From an uncultured Halomonas sp. (GTDB lineage Bacteria > Pseudomonadota > Gammaproteobacteria > Pseudomonadales > Halomonadaceae): a stretch of 64,000 nucleotides of DNA. The translations under genes and the position numbers were made by a program. Positions 1-9,800 of this stretch are shown in pieces; within the stretch, counting starts at the first letter, position 1, and every line of letters begins with the position of its first letter. The notes under the pieces were generated by a model. That model saw nothing but the letters and a program-made list of their open reading frames with translations, was not told where the DNA came from and did not search any database. The DNA lies in the NCBI RefSeq assembly GCF_947490095.1, contig NZ_CANLFS010000001.1:124001-188000 (forward strand), read 5' to 3'.

Positions 1-913
1 GGGTAACGTCGACACCATCGTGCTGACGCCGATCAGCGAGAACGCCACCCGGGTGGCCGCCCTGCTCTCCGGCGACGTCGACTTCATCGCCCCGGTCCCG
101 CCCAATGACCTGGAGCGCGTACGCGAGAGCGATGAGGCCCAGCTGGTCACCCTCTCCGGCACGCGCATCATCTTCTTCCATATGAACCAGGAGCGCGTCG
201 AGGCCTTCCAGGACCCGAAGGTGCGCCAGGCCTTCGCCTATGCCGTCAACCAGGACGCCATTGCCGACCGCCTGATGAAGGGCTTCGCCACGCCGGCGGC
301 CCAGTTCTCCCCGGATGGGTATGTCGGCCATATCGACTCCCTCGAGCGCCGCTATGACCTGGAGAAGGCCCAGGCCCTGATGGAAGAGGCCGGCTACGCG
401 GATGGCTTCGAGATCACCATGATGGCGCCCAACAACCGCTACGTGAACGATGCCAAGATCGCCCAGGCGGTCGCCACCATGCTGGCCCGCATCAATGTCG
501 ATGTGGATCTCAAGACCCTACCCAAGGCGCAGTACTGGGGCGAGTTCGATGACCGGGCCGCCGACATGATGATGATCGGCTGGCACTCCGATACCGAGGA
601 TAGCGCCAACTTCCACGAGTATCTGACCGCCTGCCCGGATGCCGATACCGGCGCCGGTCAGTACAACGCCGGCAACTTCTGCAACCCGGAGCTCGACAAG
701 CTCGTGGCCGAGGCCAACCTCGAGGTGGACCTCGAGAAGCGTGCCGAGATGCTGCAGCAGGTCGAGCAGACCCTCTACGACGAGGCCGCGGTCGTGCCCC
801 TGCACTGGCAGGACCTGGCCTGGGCCTCGGCGTCCAACATCGATATCGAGCCGGTGATCAACGTGATGAACTTCCCCTATCTCGGGGACCTGGTCATCGA
901 CACGGACGATTAA
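1..913 (+). CDS. Peptide ABC transporter substrate-binding protein, C-terminal part (5' truncated)
   Basis: This is the C-terminal 303 residues of a family 5 (DppA/OppA type) periplasmic solute-binding protein. The reading frame is open from base 2 and the start lies outside the window. Typical family features are the segment beginning GDVDFIAPVPPNDLERV, the hinge region DPKVRQAFAYAVNQ, and the end of lobe II with VVPLHWQDLAW. It would bind peptides, or a similar substrate, in the periplasm and deliver them to the two permeases that follow on the same strand. A strong hairpin follows the stop codon, which fits higher expression of the binding protein than of the membrane components. Substrate specificity cannot be read from the sequence. 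Confidence 0.93.
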   Translation, partial: GNVDTIVLTPISENATRVAALLSGDVDFIAPVPPNDLERVRESDEAQLVTLSGTRIIFFHMNQERVEAFQDPKVRQAFAYAVNQDAIADRLMKGFATPAAQFSPDGYVGHIDSLERRYDLEKAQALMEEAGYADGFEITMMAPNNRYVNDAKIAQAVATMLARINVDVDLKTLPKAQYWGEFDDRAADMMMIGWHSDTEDSANFHEYLTACPDADTGAGQYNAGNFCNPELDKLVAEANLEVDLEKRAEMLQQVEQTLYDEAAVVPLHWQDLAWASASNIDIEPVINVMNFPYLGDLVIDTDD

Positions 914-917
914 CCCC

Positions 918-941
918 GGCGCCGGCCCAACGGCCGGCGCC
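918..941 (+). terminator. Intercistronic GC hairpin after the binding-protein gene
   Basis: A perfect 10-bp inverted repeat, GGCGCCGGCC and GGCCGGCGCC, surrounds a 4-base loop. It starts 5 bases after the stop codon. No clear U-run follows, so it is more likely a partial terminator or an mRNA 3'-end stabiliser separating the abundant binding protein from the permease genes than a full terminator. Confidence 0.6.
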
Positions 942-1022
942 ATCCGTTTGCCGACTCCCCATCAATGAGCGACGCACTCCTGCGGGGGTGCGACGCCTCC
1001 TGTCTGCCCACAGGACACCTCC

Positions 1023-2069
1023 ATGATCGCCTTTCTGATCAAGCGCCTCTTCCATGCGCTGCTGGTGATGTTTGTCATCAGCCTTATCGCCTTCTCCATT
1101 CAGGACAACCTCGGCGACCCGATTCAGCAGATGGTCGGCCAGTCGGTACCCGAGAGCGAGCGCGAGGCCCTGCGTGAAGAGCTAGGCCTCAACGACCCCT
1201 TCATGGTGCAGTACCTGCGCTTCGCGAAGAACGCCGCCCAGCTGGACTTCGGCTATTCCTATATCTTCAACGAACCCACCACCGAGGTCGTGATGCGCCA
1301 CCTCCCCGCTACCCTGGAACTGGTGGCGGCCACGACCCTGCTGATCGTATTGCTGTCGGTCCCCATCGGCGTCTACAGCGCCATCAAGCCTCGCGCCTGG
1401 CTGTCGCGATTCTTCATGGGGGCCTCCATCGTCGGCATCTCCATACCGGTGTTTCTTACCGCCATCGTGCTGATCCAGCTGTTCTCCATCGGGGTGAGCT
1501 GGACGCCCTTCCCCGCGGACTCGGGCTGGGGCAGCTGGCTCAACGGCGTGATCTCCACCGAGGGCGGCATGCCCGCCTATGGCCGCGGTGACCCGGTGCA
1601 CGTCTTCGGCACCTGGTACACCAACTTCGCGTCGACCGAGGGGCTTGTCTACCTGGTGCTGCCGGCCATTTCGCTGGCGTCGATCATGCTGCCGCTGTTT
1701 ATCCGCCTGATACGCGCCGAGATGCTCGAGGTACTGCAGTCGGAGTATGTGAAGTTCGCCCGGGCCAAGGGCATCAGCCTGCGCCGCATCTACTTCCTGC
1801 ATGCGCTGAAGAACACCATGCTCCCGGTGATCACCGTGGGCGGCGTGCAGATCGGCACCCTGGTGGCCTACACCATCCTGACCGAGACCGTGTTCCAGTG
1901 GCCGGGCATGGGGCTGATGTTTCTCAACGCCATCAACCGCTCGGATATCCCGCTGATCATCACCTACCTGATGATCGTGGGCCTGATCTTCGTGATCACC
2001 AACACCCTGGTCGACCTGATCTACGGCATGGTCAACCCCACCGTCAAGCTCACAGGGAAACCCGCATGA
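1023..2069 (+). CDS. dppB: Dipeptide/oligopeptide ABC transporter permease, DppB type
   Basis: Inner-membrane permease of 348 aa. The N-terminal segment (MIAFLIKRLFHALLVMFVIS) is the characteristic first transmembrane helix of DppB/OppB proteins, and about five more hydrophobic segments follow. The cytoplasmic EAA loop that docks the ATPases is at about residues 240-263 (EYVKFARAKGIS then RRIYFLHALKN). The length is normal for the family. The gene overlaps the next permease gene by 4 bases (ATGA), indicating translational coupling. The exact substrate (dipeptide, oligopeptide or nickel) is unresolved, so the symbol reflects the family. Confidence 0.9.
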   Translation: MIAFLIKRLFHALLVMFVISLIAFSIQDNLGDPIQQMVGQSVPESEREALREELGLNDPFMVQYLRFAKNAAQLDFGYSYIFNEPTTEVVMRHLPATLELVAATTLLIVLLSVPIGVYSAIKPRAWLSRFFMGASIVGISIPVFLTAIVLIQLFSIGVSWTPFPADSGWGSWLNGVISTEGGMPAYGRGDPVHVFGTWYTNFASTEGLVYLVLPAISLASIMLPLFIRLIRAEMLEVLQSEYVKFARAKGISLRRIYFLHALKNTMLPVITVGGVQIGTLVAYTILTETVFQWPGMGLMFLNAINRSDIPLIITYLMIVGLIFVITNTLVDLIYGMVNPTVKLTGKPA

Positions 2070-3022
2070 CCACCGAGACCTCTCCCCTGCAGGCCCCGCC
2101 CCTGCCGAGCCGCTGGGAGCGCCTGCGCGACTCCTACCTGCTCTACAGCTTCAAGCGCGACCCCATCGCCCAGCTTAGCCTGCTGGTGTTTATCGTCTTC
2201 GTGACCGGCGCCGTGCTGGCCCCCTGGCTGGCGCCGATGAACCCCTACGACCTGGCGCAGATCGATATCCTGGCCTCGGAGCTGCCACCCTTCTGGATCG
2301 AGGGCAGTGACCCCGCCTACATGATGGGCACCGACGCCCAGGGGCGCGACCTGCTCTCCACCATCCTGTATGGCGCCCGGGTCTCGCTGATCATCGGCTT
2401 CGGTGCCGTGGCGCTACAGGCCCTGCTGGGCGTGGTGTTCGGCCTGATGGCCGGTTACCTGGGCGGGCGCATCGATGCCTTCCTGATGCGCCTGGCCGAT
2501 ATCCAGCTGTCCTTTTCCACCCTGATGGTGGCCATCGTGGTGGGTGCTCTGGTCAAGGCGATCTTCGGGGGCGCCACCTTCAGCTCCTATGCGGTGCCGC
2601 TGCTGGTGCTGATCATCGGCCTCGCCGAGTGGCCCCAGTATGCGCGCACGGTGCGGGCCTCGGTGCTCGCCGAGAAGGGCAAGGAATATGTAGACGCCGC
2701 CCGCACCATGGGGCTGCCCAGTCGGCGCATCATGTTCCGCCATATCCTGCCCAATACGCTGTCGCCGATCTTCGTGATCTCCACGGTGCAGGTGGCCAAC
2801 GCCATCATCTCCGAGGCCGCCCTCTCCTTTCTGGGGCTGGGCATGCCGGAGACCCATCCATCGCTGGGCTCGCTGATCAAGTCGGGCTTCGACTACATCC
2901 AGTCGGGCTCCTGGTGGATCACCCTGATTCCCGGCGCCGTGCTGGTGGTGCTGGTGCTGGTGATCAACCTGCTCGGCGACTGGCTGCGCGATGTGCTCAA
3001 TCCTCGCCTCTACAAGGGCTGA
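2066..3022 (+). CDS. dppC: Dipeptide/oligopeptide ABC transporter permease, DppC type
   Basis: Second permease, 318 aa. The start is the ATG at 2066, which overlaps the dppB stop; the frame stays open further upstream, but only this start gives the usual N-terminus (cytoplasmic tail, then a transmembrane helix from about residue 34). The motif MGTDAQGRDLLSTILYGAR, typical of DppC/OppC, lies near residue 92. The EAA loop (EYVDAARTMGLPSRRI, then MFRHILPN) is at about 206-230. It pairs with DppB to form the channel. Confidence 0.9.
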   Translation: MTTETSPLQAPPLPSRWERLRDSYLLYSFKRDPIAQLSLLVFIVFVTGAVLAPWLAPMNPYDLAQIDILASELPPFWIEGSDPAYMMGTDAQGRDLLSTILYGARVSLIIGFGAVALQALLGVVFGLMAGYLGGRIDAFLMRLADIQLSFSTLMVAIVVGALVKAIFGGATFSSYAVPLLVLIIGLAEWPQYARTVRASVLAEKGKEYVDAARTMGLPSRRIMFRHILPNTLSPIFVISTVQVANAIISEAALSFLGLGMPETHPSLGSLIKSGFDYIQSGSWWITLIPGAVLVVLVLVINLLGDWLRDVLNPRLYKG

Positions 3023-3027
3023 TCCCC

Positions 3028-3114
3028 ATGCAACGGCTCGATCTTTTTCATCTGCCCGGCGCCTCCCGGCACGCGGCGCTCAACCCGCGCCCCTGGGTGT
3101 ATCACCAGGGCTGA
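3028..3114 (+). CDS. Possible 28-aa small protein between permease and ATPase genes
   Basis: A short open frame starts 5 bases after the dppC stop. A Shine-Dalgarno-like AAGGG at 3014-3018 lies about 9 bases upstream of its ATG. The peptide begins MQRLDLFHLPGASRHAAL and ends PWVYHQG. I recognise no family. Its 3' end coincides with an imperfect hairpin (3091-3110, CCCTGGGTG pairing with CACCAGGG), so the region may simply be an RNA structure. The case for translation is position and RBS only; comparison across related genomes would decide. Confidence 0.3.
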   Translation: MQRLDLFHLPGASRHAALNPRPWVYHQG

Positions 3115-3133
3115 TGACGCTTACGGAGTTCCC

Positions 3134-4156
3134 ATGTCACTTCTCGAAGTCAACCAGCTCGACGTGCGCTTCGCCCTGCGCCATGGCGACGTCAGGGCCC
3201 TGCGCGACGTCAGCTTTACCCTCGACCGCGGCGAACGCCTGGGCATCGTCGGCGAATCCGGCGCCGGCAAGTCCGTCGCGGCCTTCAGCCTGCTCAACTT
3301 GATCGCCAAGCCCGGCTATATCGCCGGCGGCAGCATCCGCTTCGATGGCCAGGAGCTGATCGGCATGCGCGACCGCACCCTGCGCCGGGTCCGCGGCAAC
3401 CGCATCTCGATGATCTTTCAGGACCCGATGATGACGCTCAACCCGGTGCTCTCCATCGGCGAGCAGATGGTCGAGTGTCTCAAGGCCCACCGGCGCATCG
3501 GGCGGCGCGAGGCGCGTGCCATCGCCCTGCGCAAGCTGGAACAGGTGCATATTCCCTCTCCCGAGGCGCGTCTCGACCAGTACCCCCACGAGCTCTCCGG
3601 GGGCATGCGGCAGCGCGTGATCATCGCCATCGCCCTGCTCCTCGACCCGGATATCATCATCGCCGATGAGCCCACCACGGCACTCGACGTGACCATCCAG
3701 GCCGAGATCATGGACCTCTTGCTGGAGCTGTGCGAGAAGCACAACGTCGGCCTGATCCTGATCACCCACGACCTGGGCGTGGTCAGCCAGGTCACCCAGC
3801 GCATGCTGGTGATGTACGCCGGCCGGGTGATCGAGCAGGGCCCGACCCGGGAGATCATCAATGATCCCCAGCACCCCTACACCCAGGGGCTGATGAACGC
3901 CCTGCCCCAGATGGCCACGCCGGGCAGCCGGCTCAATCAGATACCCGGCAGCATGCCGTCGCTGGATAACCTGCCCAGCGGCTGCGCCTTCCATCCTCGC
4001 TGCGGCTTTACCCGGCGTCCGGATGGCAGCGAGCGTACCGCCTGTCGAACCCAGGTGCCCGAGTTCGTCGCCTCCGGTAACTGCCAGGCGGCCTGCCACA
4101 TGGTGGCCGAAATGCTCGACCAGGAGCGCATTCCGGCACAGGAGACCACCCGATGA
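3134..4156 (+). CDS. dppD: Oligopeptide/dipeptide ABC transporter ATP-binding protein, DppD type
   Basis: ATPase of 340 aa. Walker A is GESGAGKS near residue 40, the ABC signature LSGGMRQR is near 153, Walker B is IIIADEP near 175, and the H-loop is LILITHDLG. The C-terminal extension with GCAFHPRC is the oligopeptide/dipeptide transporter C-terminal domain. It energises uptake through DppBC together with DppF. It overlaps dppF by 4 bases (ATGA). Confidence 0.93.
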   Translation: MSLLEVNQLDVRFALRHGDVRALRDVSFTLDRGERLGIVGESGAGKSVAAFSLLNLIAKPGYIAGGSIRFDGQELIGMRDRTLRRVRGNRISMIFQDPMMTLNPVLSIGEQMVECLKAHRRIGRREARAIALRKLEQVHIPSPEARLDQYPHELSGGMRQRVIIAIALLLDPDIIIADEPTTALDVTIQAEIMDLLLELCEKHNVGLILITHDLGVVSQVTQRMLVMYAGRVIEQGPTREIINDPQHPYTQGLMNALPQMATPGSRLNQIPGSMPSLDNLPSGCAFHPRCGFTRRPDGSERTACRTQVPEFVASGNCQAACHMVAEMLDQERIPAQETTR

Positions 4157-5220
4157 CCGATACTGCATCCCACGCGCGACGGACACCCTCCCGGTCCGAC
4201 ACCGGGAAGGACAAGCCCCTGCTGGAGATCCGTGGGCTGGAGAAGCGCTTCTCGCTCTCCGGAGACTTTCTCGAGCAGCTCAAGTTCAAGGGCGGCAAGC
4301 TGGTACGCGAGCAGGTGCATGTCCACGCCATCAACGGCGTGGACCTGGAGATCCAGCGCGGCGAGGCCCTGTGCGTGGTCGGCGAATCGGGCTGCGGCAA
4401 GTCCACGGTGGCGCGCACCGTGATGGGGCTGCTGCACCCCTCGGCGGGGGAGATTCATTACGCTGGCCAGCGCATCGATGACCTCTCGACCCAGGCGCTG
4501 ATGCCCTATCGGCGGCGTATGCAGATGATCTTCCAGAACCCCTATGCGTCGCTCAACCCGCGCATGACCATCCAGCAGACCCTGGAAGAGCCCATTCGCC
4601 TGCATCACCCCGACTGGAGCCGCCAGCAGATCCGCGACCAGGTCGATGAGGTCATGGCATCGGTGGGCATCGCCGCGGACTGGGGCACGCGCTACGGCCA
4701 CGAGTTTTCCGGCGGGCAGCGTCAGCGTATCGCCATCGCCCGGGCCCTGGCCGTGGACCCCGAGTTTATCGTCGCCGACGAGCCGATTTCGGCGCTTGAC
4801 GTCTCGATTCAGGCCCAGGTGCTTAACCTGCTGATGGACGCCCGGCGGGATCGTAACCTCACCTACCTGTTCATCACCCACGACCTCGCCGTGGTCGAGC
4901 ACTTCGGCACTCGCGTGGCGGTGATGTATCTGGGACGCGTGTGTGAAGTCGCCCCCACGGCGACGCTCTTCGCCACGCCGCGCCATCCCTACACCCAGGC
5001 GCTCATGTCGGCGATCCCGCGGCTCGAGGACGAGCGGCCCCAGCACATTCGCCTGGAAGGCGAGGTACCCACGCCGGTTCATCTGCCCTCGGGGTGCGTG
5101 TTTCATGCCCGCTGTCCCCATGCCAATGCGCGCTGCCGCCAGGAGATACCCCGGCTGATCGCCCGGGAGGATGGCAGCCGGGTGGCCTGCCACGGGGTCG
5201 AAGAAGGCCGAATCGACTGA
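4153..5220 (+). CDS. dppF: Oligopeptide/dipeptide ABC transporter ATP-binding protein, DppF type
   Basis: Second ATPase of the importer, 355 aa. Walker A is GESGCGKS near residue 77, the signature FSGGQRQR is near 185, Walker B is FIVADEP, and the H-loop is LFITHDLA. The C-terminal GCVFHARCPHA belongs to the oligopeptide-transporter ATPase C-terminal domain. The N-terminal insertion around residues 36-56 (LEQLKFKGGKLVREQVHVHA) is common in DppF/OppF proteins. It is the last gene of the transporter operon, with a LysR gene 64 bases downstream. Confidence 0.93.
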   Translation: MTDTASHARRTPSRSDTGKDKPLLEIRGLEKRFSLSGDFLEQLKFKGGKLVREQVHVHAINGVDLEIQRGEALCVVGESGCGKSTVARTVMGLLHPSAGEIHYAGQRIDDLSTQALMPYRRRMQMIFQNPYASLNPRMTIQQTLEEPIRLHHPDWSRQQIRDQVDEVMASVGIAADWGTRYGHEFSGGQRQRIAIARALAVDPEFIVADEPISALDVSIQAQVLNLLMDARRDRNLTYLFITHDLAVVEHFGTRVAVMYLGRVCEVAPTATLFATPRHPYTQALMSAIPRLEDERPQHIRLEGEVPTPVHLPSGCVFHARCPHANARCRQEIPRLIAREDGSRVACHGVEEGRID

Positions 5221-5284
5221 CCCCGCCAGGCATCTGGCATAATGCCCTTTGGGCACGGCAACTTGCACGGCAACGGGAGAGCAC

Positions 5285-6190
5285 ATGGAGCTGCGCTGGC
5301 TCGAGGATTTCATGGCGCTGGCGCATACGCGACACTTTTCGCGGGCGGCAGAGCAGCAGAACGTGACGCAGCCGACGTTCTCCCGCCGCATCAAGCTGCT
5401 CGAGGAGGAGATGGGCACCGTCTTGATCAATCGTCAGACGCTGCCCCTCTCCCTGACCCCGGCCGGCGAGGAATTCCTGGCCCTGTGCCATGATGTTTCC
5501 CGGCGGGTGGCCGAGAGTCGGCGACGCCTGGCACAGCTCGCCGAACAGCATGCCGGGCGCATCCGCCTGGCGGCCCCCCAGAGCCTGTTGAGCCACTTTC
5601 TTCCGGCCTGGCTTGGCCAGTGGCCGGTGCCGCCCCCCGTCACGCCCGACCTGCGGGCCACCGGCTGGCTGGCGGACGACTTCTTTCGGGCCCTGGCCCA
5701 TGACGAGTGTGACCTGGTGCTCTGCTACTGGCCTTGTGCCCCCTGCGGGGTCGAGCCGGACACCCAGGACTATCTCTCCTGCCGGCTGGCCGACGAGCGG
5801 TTTATTCCCCTCTCCCTGCCGGAGGCGGATGGCCAGCCCCGCTTCGGGCTGGAGGGTGCTTCGCGCCTGCCCCTGATCGCCTATCACCCGGGGGGATTGA
5901 CCGCCGCGGCGATTCGTTCCCACCTCGCCGGCCTCGGCGACGCGCCGGCGTTCAGCATCCTCAACGAGAGCATCCAGAGCGGCAACATTCGCGAACTGGT
6001 GGCCCTGGGCTACGGCCTGGGCTGGCTGCCCGAGTCCAACGTAGAAGACGCCCTGGCCAGCGGCGGCCTGGTACCGGCCGGCGGCGAGCGCTGGTGGGTG
6101 CCCATGGAGATCCGGCTGTTTCGCCGTGTCGATAACCAGCAGCCGGCGGTGACGGCGCTATGGGATAGCCTCGACGGCCTGGGGCACTAG
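5285..6190 (+). CDS. LysR-family transcriptional regulator
   Basis: A 301-aa LysR-type regulator. The winged helix-turn-helix occupies residues 1-60 (MELRWLEDFMALAHTRHFSR, then QPTFSRRIKLLEEE), followed by a substrate-binding effector domain. The start chosen is the ATG at 5285, which has GGGAGA 6 bases upstream and gives the canonical N-terminus; a TTG in frame at 5249 is less likely. It is downstream of the peptide transporter on the same strand and may regulate it, but this is inference. It closely resembles the second LysR in this window (36146-37063) in its first 50 residues. Its stop codon coincides with a duplicated copy of the msrA 3' end. Confidence 0.9.
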   Translation: MELRWLEDFMALAHTRHFSRAAEQQNVTQPTFSRRIKLLEEEMGTVLINRQTLPLSLTPAGEEFLALCHDVSRRVAESRRRLAQLAEQHAGRIRLAAPQSLLSHFLPAWLGQWPVPPPVTPDLRATGWLADDFFRALAHDECDLVLCYWPCAPCGVEPDTQDYLSCRLADERFIPLSLPEADGQPRFGLEGASRLPLIAYHPGGLTAAAIRSHLAGLGDAPAFSILNESIQSGNIRELVALGYGLGWLPESNVEDALASGGLVPAGGERWWVPMEIRLFRRVDNQQPAVTALWDSLDGLGH

Positions 6191-6267
6191 GCGCCCAGGC
6201 CGATGGGACAGCTGACCCTGCTGACCCCGATAGGGTGTTAGGCACCCAGACCGATGGGACAGCTGAC
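6188..6267. repeat. 51-bp-spaced direct duplication of the msrA 3' end
   Basis: The 29 bases at 6188-6216 recur at 6239-6267 with two G/A differences. The second copy is the msrA 3' end on the minus strand. The first copy also encodes the msrA C-terminal peptide VSCPIGLGA followed by a stop codon (TAG instead of TAA), and it overlaps the stop codon of the LysR gene arriving on the plus strand. Confidence 0.85.
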
Positions 6268-6861
6268 GCCGGTGCCGGCCAGGCCACAGTAGCCGCCGGG
6301 GTTCTTGTGCAGGTACTGCTGGTGGGCCTCCTCGGCGTAATAGAAGTCGCCAAGGGGTTCGACCTCGGTGGTAATGCGGCCCCCGCCTGCGCGCGCGAGC
6401 GCCCGCTGATAGGCCTCCCGGGTGCGCAATGCCAGCGCCTGCTGTGATTCGTCGGCGGTCAGGATGATCGAGCGGTACTGTGACCCGACATCGTTGCCCT
6501 GACGATTCCCCTGGGTGGGATCGTGGGCCTCCCAGAAGTGCTGCAGCAGCCGCTCGAGGTCGATCTCGGCGGGGTCGAACACCACACGCACCGTCTCGGC
6601 ATGGCCGGTCAGCCCACTACAGCACTCCTCGTAGGTGGGGTTCGGCGTGATGCCACCGGCGTAGCCCGCGGCGGTGACGTACACACCGGGGAGCTGCCAG
6701 AACAGCCGTTCGGCTCCCCAGAAGCAGCCCAGGCCCAGCACGATCTGCTGCAGCCCCTCGGGAAACGGCGGCAGCATCGAACGGCCATTGACCGCATGTG
6801 CTCCGCTGATGGTCAGTGGCGTATCGCGTCCGGGCAGGGCCCGGGAGAGGGCGAGCGTCAT
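6238..6861 (-). CDS. msrA: Peptide methionine sulfoxide reductase MsrA (cytoplasmic)
   Basis: A 207-aa MsrA that reduces methionine-S-sulfoxide in proteins using thioredoxin. The catalytic motif GCFWG has its nucleophile at Cys46. Other family segments are YAGG, TGHAE, and GSQYRS. The tail with [14 protein letters not shown] carries two cysteines that are candidates for the resolving residues. There is no signal peptide, in contrast to the MsrA-MsrB fusion at 53.7 kb. Its ATG overlaps the tamB stop (ATGA), so it is co-transcribed with tamA and tamB. The 3' end is partially duplicated just downstream. Confidence 0.95.
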   Translation of the reverse strand: MTLALSRALPGRDTPLTISGAHAVNGRSMLPPFPEGLQQIVLGLGCFWGAERLFWQLPGVYVTAAGYAGGITPNPTYEECCSGLTGHAETVRVVFDPAEIDLERLLQHFWEAHDPTQGNRQGNDVGSQYRSIILTADESQQALALRTREAYQRALARAGGGRITTEVEPLGDFYYAEEAHQQYLHKNPGGYCGLAGTGVSCPIGLGA

Positions 6862-9800
6862 GGTTGGCTCTCCTGTCGAGTATCATCGAGGATGTTGGGG
6901 TTGCCGGCGCGGCTGAAACTGTAGACCAGGTCCACCGCCTGCGCCGCACCGGAGACCGCCTCCAGGTAAAGGCTGCGCCAGATGTTGTAGCGCAGGGTCA
7001 GCTCGGCGATGGGCGAGAAGACGCCTACGCCATAGCCTACCTCGAGGTCGTCGGTCAGCTGGCCGCTGAGGGTGACCTGGCTATCATCGCCGCTTCCCGC
7101 GGTGTCCAGGGTGAGGTCCGAGACGCCGAAGGCCTCGCCGATGCCACCCACGGCACCGCCGGCCTGCCCCACGGCGAGCCCCACCAGCGCCGAGGTCAGG
7201 GCACCGTCGTTATCGCTATCGTTGGGCGCCCGGCCGCGCAGCACATAGGAGAGCCCGCTCGCCTCGTCCATGGCGGGCTCCGAGAACACCTCGAGCTGCG
7301 GCGACGCGGCGCTGCCGGTCACGCGCAGGCCGGCGACGACGTCATCCTGGGTCGCGTCCGGGTTGCGCACCGCCTCGAAGTTGAGCAGCGGCTGTCCGGG
7401 AGGGCCGCTGAACAACAGCTGGCCCTCCCGGATGATCAGGTCCTGACCATAGGCCCGGAAACGCCCGTCCACCAGGCTGACATCGCCGAACAGCTGTACC
7501 GGCCCGTCCTGCTGGCGCACCTCCAGGGTGCCGGAGAGCCCGGACTCGAGGCCGTAGGCGGAGAGCTCCATGTCCGGTCCCAGGCCCAGCTCGATCTGCA
7601 CGTCCAGCGCCATGCCGGCGTCGGCCATGGCCTCGGCGGTATCCTCACCGCTGTCGGCTTGCTGCGCGGCGCGCTCGGCCTCACGCCGAGCCTGGGCGTC
7701 ATCTTCCTGGGTGATGATCACCTCATCGGGGCTGGGTGCCACCGCCGAGGCCGGCAGTTCCCCGACCTCCAGGCGTGCCCAGGGCACGCTCACATCGCCA
7801 CGGACCTGAAGCCGCGTCGGGCGGGCGCGAATCGCAAGGTCCGGGGCGATTCGCAGGCGCCCGAATTCCGGCAGCACCGCGAGGATGGGCTGGTCGACGC
7901 CGCGCAGGGAGACGTCGGCACGCCAGTCGTCCGGCGTGGGCCAGGCGGCATCGCCGTCGATATCCAGCCGCCCCTCCTCGGCGGCGATATAACCGTCGAT
8001 GCTGGCCGCCGTGCCCTCCAGGTCGATGCCCAGCTCGCCATCACGCACCTCAACGGGGACATCGGCACCGCTGGCCTTCAAACAGGTCAGGGCGATGCGT
8101 CCGCGCATCTCGGGGGACTCGAGGCGACCGCCCAGATCGACGTTGCCCGAGAGCCGCCCCTCCAGGGTTTCCATGCCGGCGGCCAGGCCACGATAGGGGG
8201 CCAGGCGCAGTCCATCGAGGGACAGGCGGCCCGACAGGCTCCCCGCACCGACGGGGTCGTCGACGCGGGCCTCCAGGGCCAGGCTCCCGGCCTGGTCGAG
8301 CGTCAGCTCGAGATCGAGGTCGGCGGCGCCCTGGCTGGCGTCGAACTCCCCCGCGAGGCGGGTCTCGGGCAGCGACCAGGGCTGGCCATAGGCATCCTGC
8401 CCATCCAGGGCCAGGCGGCTCTCCAGGCGGCCGTTCGCACGCCAGCTACCGTTTGCCCCCCAGCCGGCATCGAGGTCGAGGCCGGTATCGCCTTGCGCGG
8501 CCCAGCCGGACGGCAGAAACGGGTCGGCAAGCGCCATGGGCACTTCCTCGACCCTGAGGCGAACCGCCCCACCATCCGCCGACGCCGTCATGGTCTCGAC
8601 CAGGCACAGGCTGCCGCCCTGGCGCCGGGTCAGGCAGAAGGGCTCGACCCGGGCGCTGCCCTGCTCGAGGTCGGAGGCAAATACCATCGGCGTGTCGAGA
8701 CGCAGATCGCCCTGCTCGGCATCGACCTCGAGGCGGGACAGCCGTCCCGCATAGGCTGTGCGCTGGGCGTCGAGCCCCGCCTCCAAAGTCAGGGCCGCGC
8801 GGGATAGCGGCATGCTCGAGGGCGCCGCGGCCTCCAGGGTGAGTCGGTGGTCGGAGAGTCGCCCATTCAGCCCCAGGGTCACCTCGTCCAGGCGTTGGCC
8901 GCCGGCCTCGAGGCCGGCGAGCGTCAGGCCCACCTCCATGGCCGGGTCCTCCAGGCCGCTGACGCGGCCGGACAGGCTGAGGTCGCGCAGGCGATTCTCG
9001 GCGAAGGCCAGGGACTCACCGATGAGGTCCAGGTCCAGCTGGGGCGCTTTCAGGCTGCCGGCCGCCTCGATGCCGCCGCTGACCCGCCCCGAGAGCGACT
9101 CGTGCAGGCTTGCCAGGTTCGGCATGTCGATCTCGCCCTGGAGGTCGATCCGAGGCTCGCTGACCCGCCCCGCCAGCTGCAGTCGATTCTCGCCCTGTCG
9201 GAAGTCCAGCCGGGTGATATCCCAGCGCATCTCGCTGTCACCCTCGAGCTCGGCGCGCAGGGCGAGCGGGCGCTCCTGCAGCTCACCGTCGATGGACAGC
9301 TCGGATATGCCAAGCTGCCAGCCGAATTCCCCCTGCTGAAAGCCCAGCGCCACGTCGCCATCGAGGCGGCCGGGCAGTCCCTCCACGAATTGGCCGGGGT
9401 CGACATTGTCGAGTCGGGCCTGGGCATCGACCGTGATGCCATCCTCCCAGGACGCACGCCCTTGGCTGGTCACCGAGGCCTCGCTCATCGCAAGCGACAG
9501 CGGCGTCCAGGCGAAATGCGTCAGGTCCCCACTGCCGGCCAGTGCCAGCCGGGTATAGGGAAGCTCGGGCCCCTCGGCCTTGAGCGAGGCGGCGAGACGA
9601 TAGTCCACCAGGCTCCCTTCCAGGCGCAGGGCGATGTCTTCGGCCAGCCAGGGAGCGACGGCGACCGTTTCTCCCTGGGCATTGGTGGTGGTCTGGTGCC
9701 CGGGGAGCGGCCACTGCACCAGGTCACTGGCAAGGCTTGCGGTCAACGGCAGCGTGGGGTCGAGCAGATCGGCCCGGGCATCCAGCGCCAGGTCGACGGG

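Noticed and set aside
6816-8807. Long plus-strand open frame opposite tamB
   Set aside because: High GC keeps the complementary frame free of stops; tamB on the minus strand has clear family features and this frame has none.
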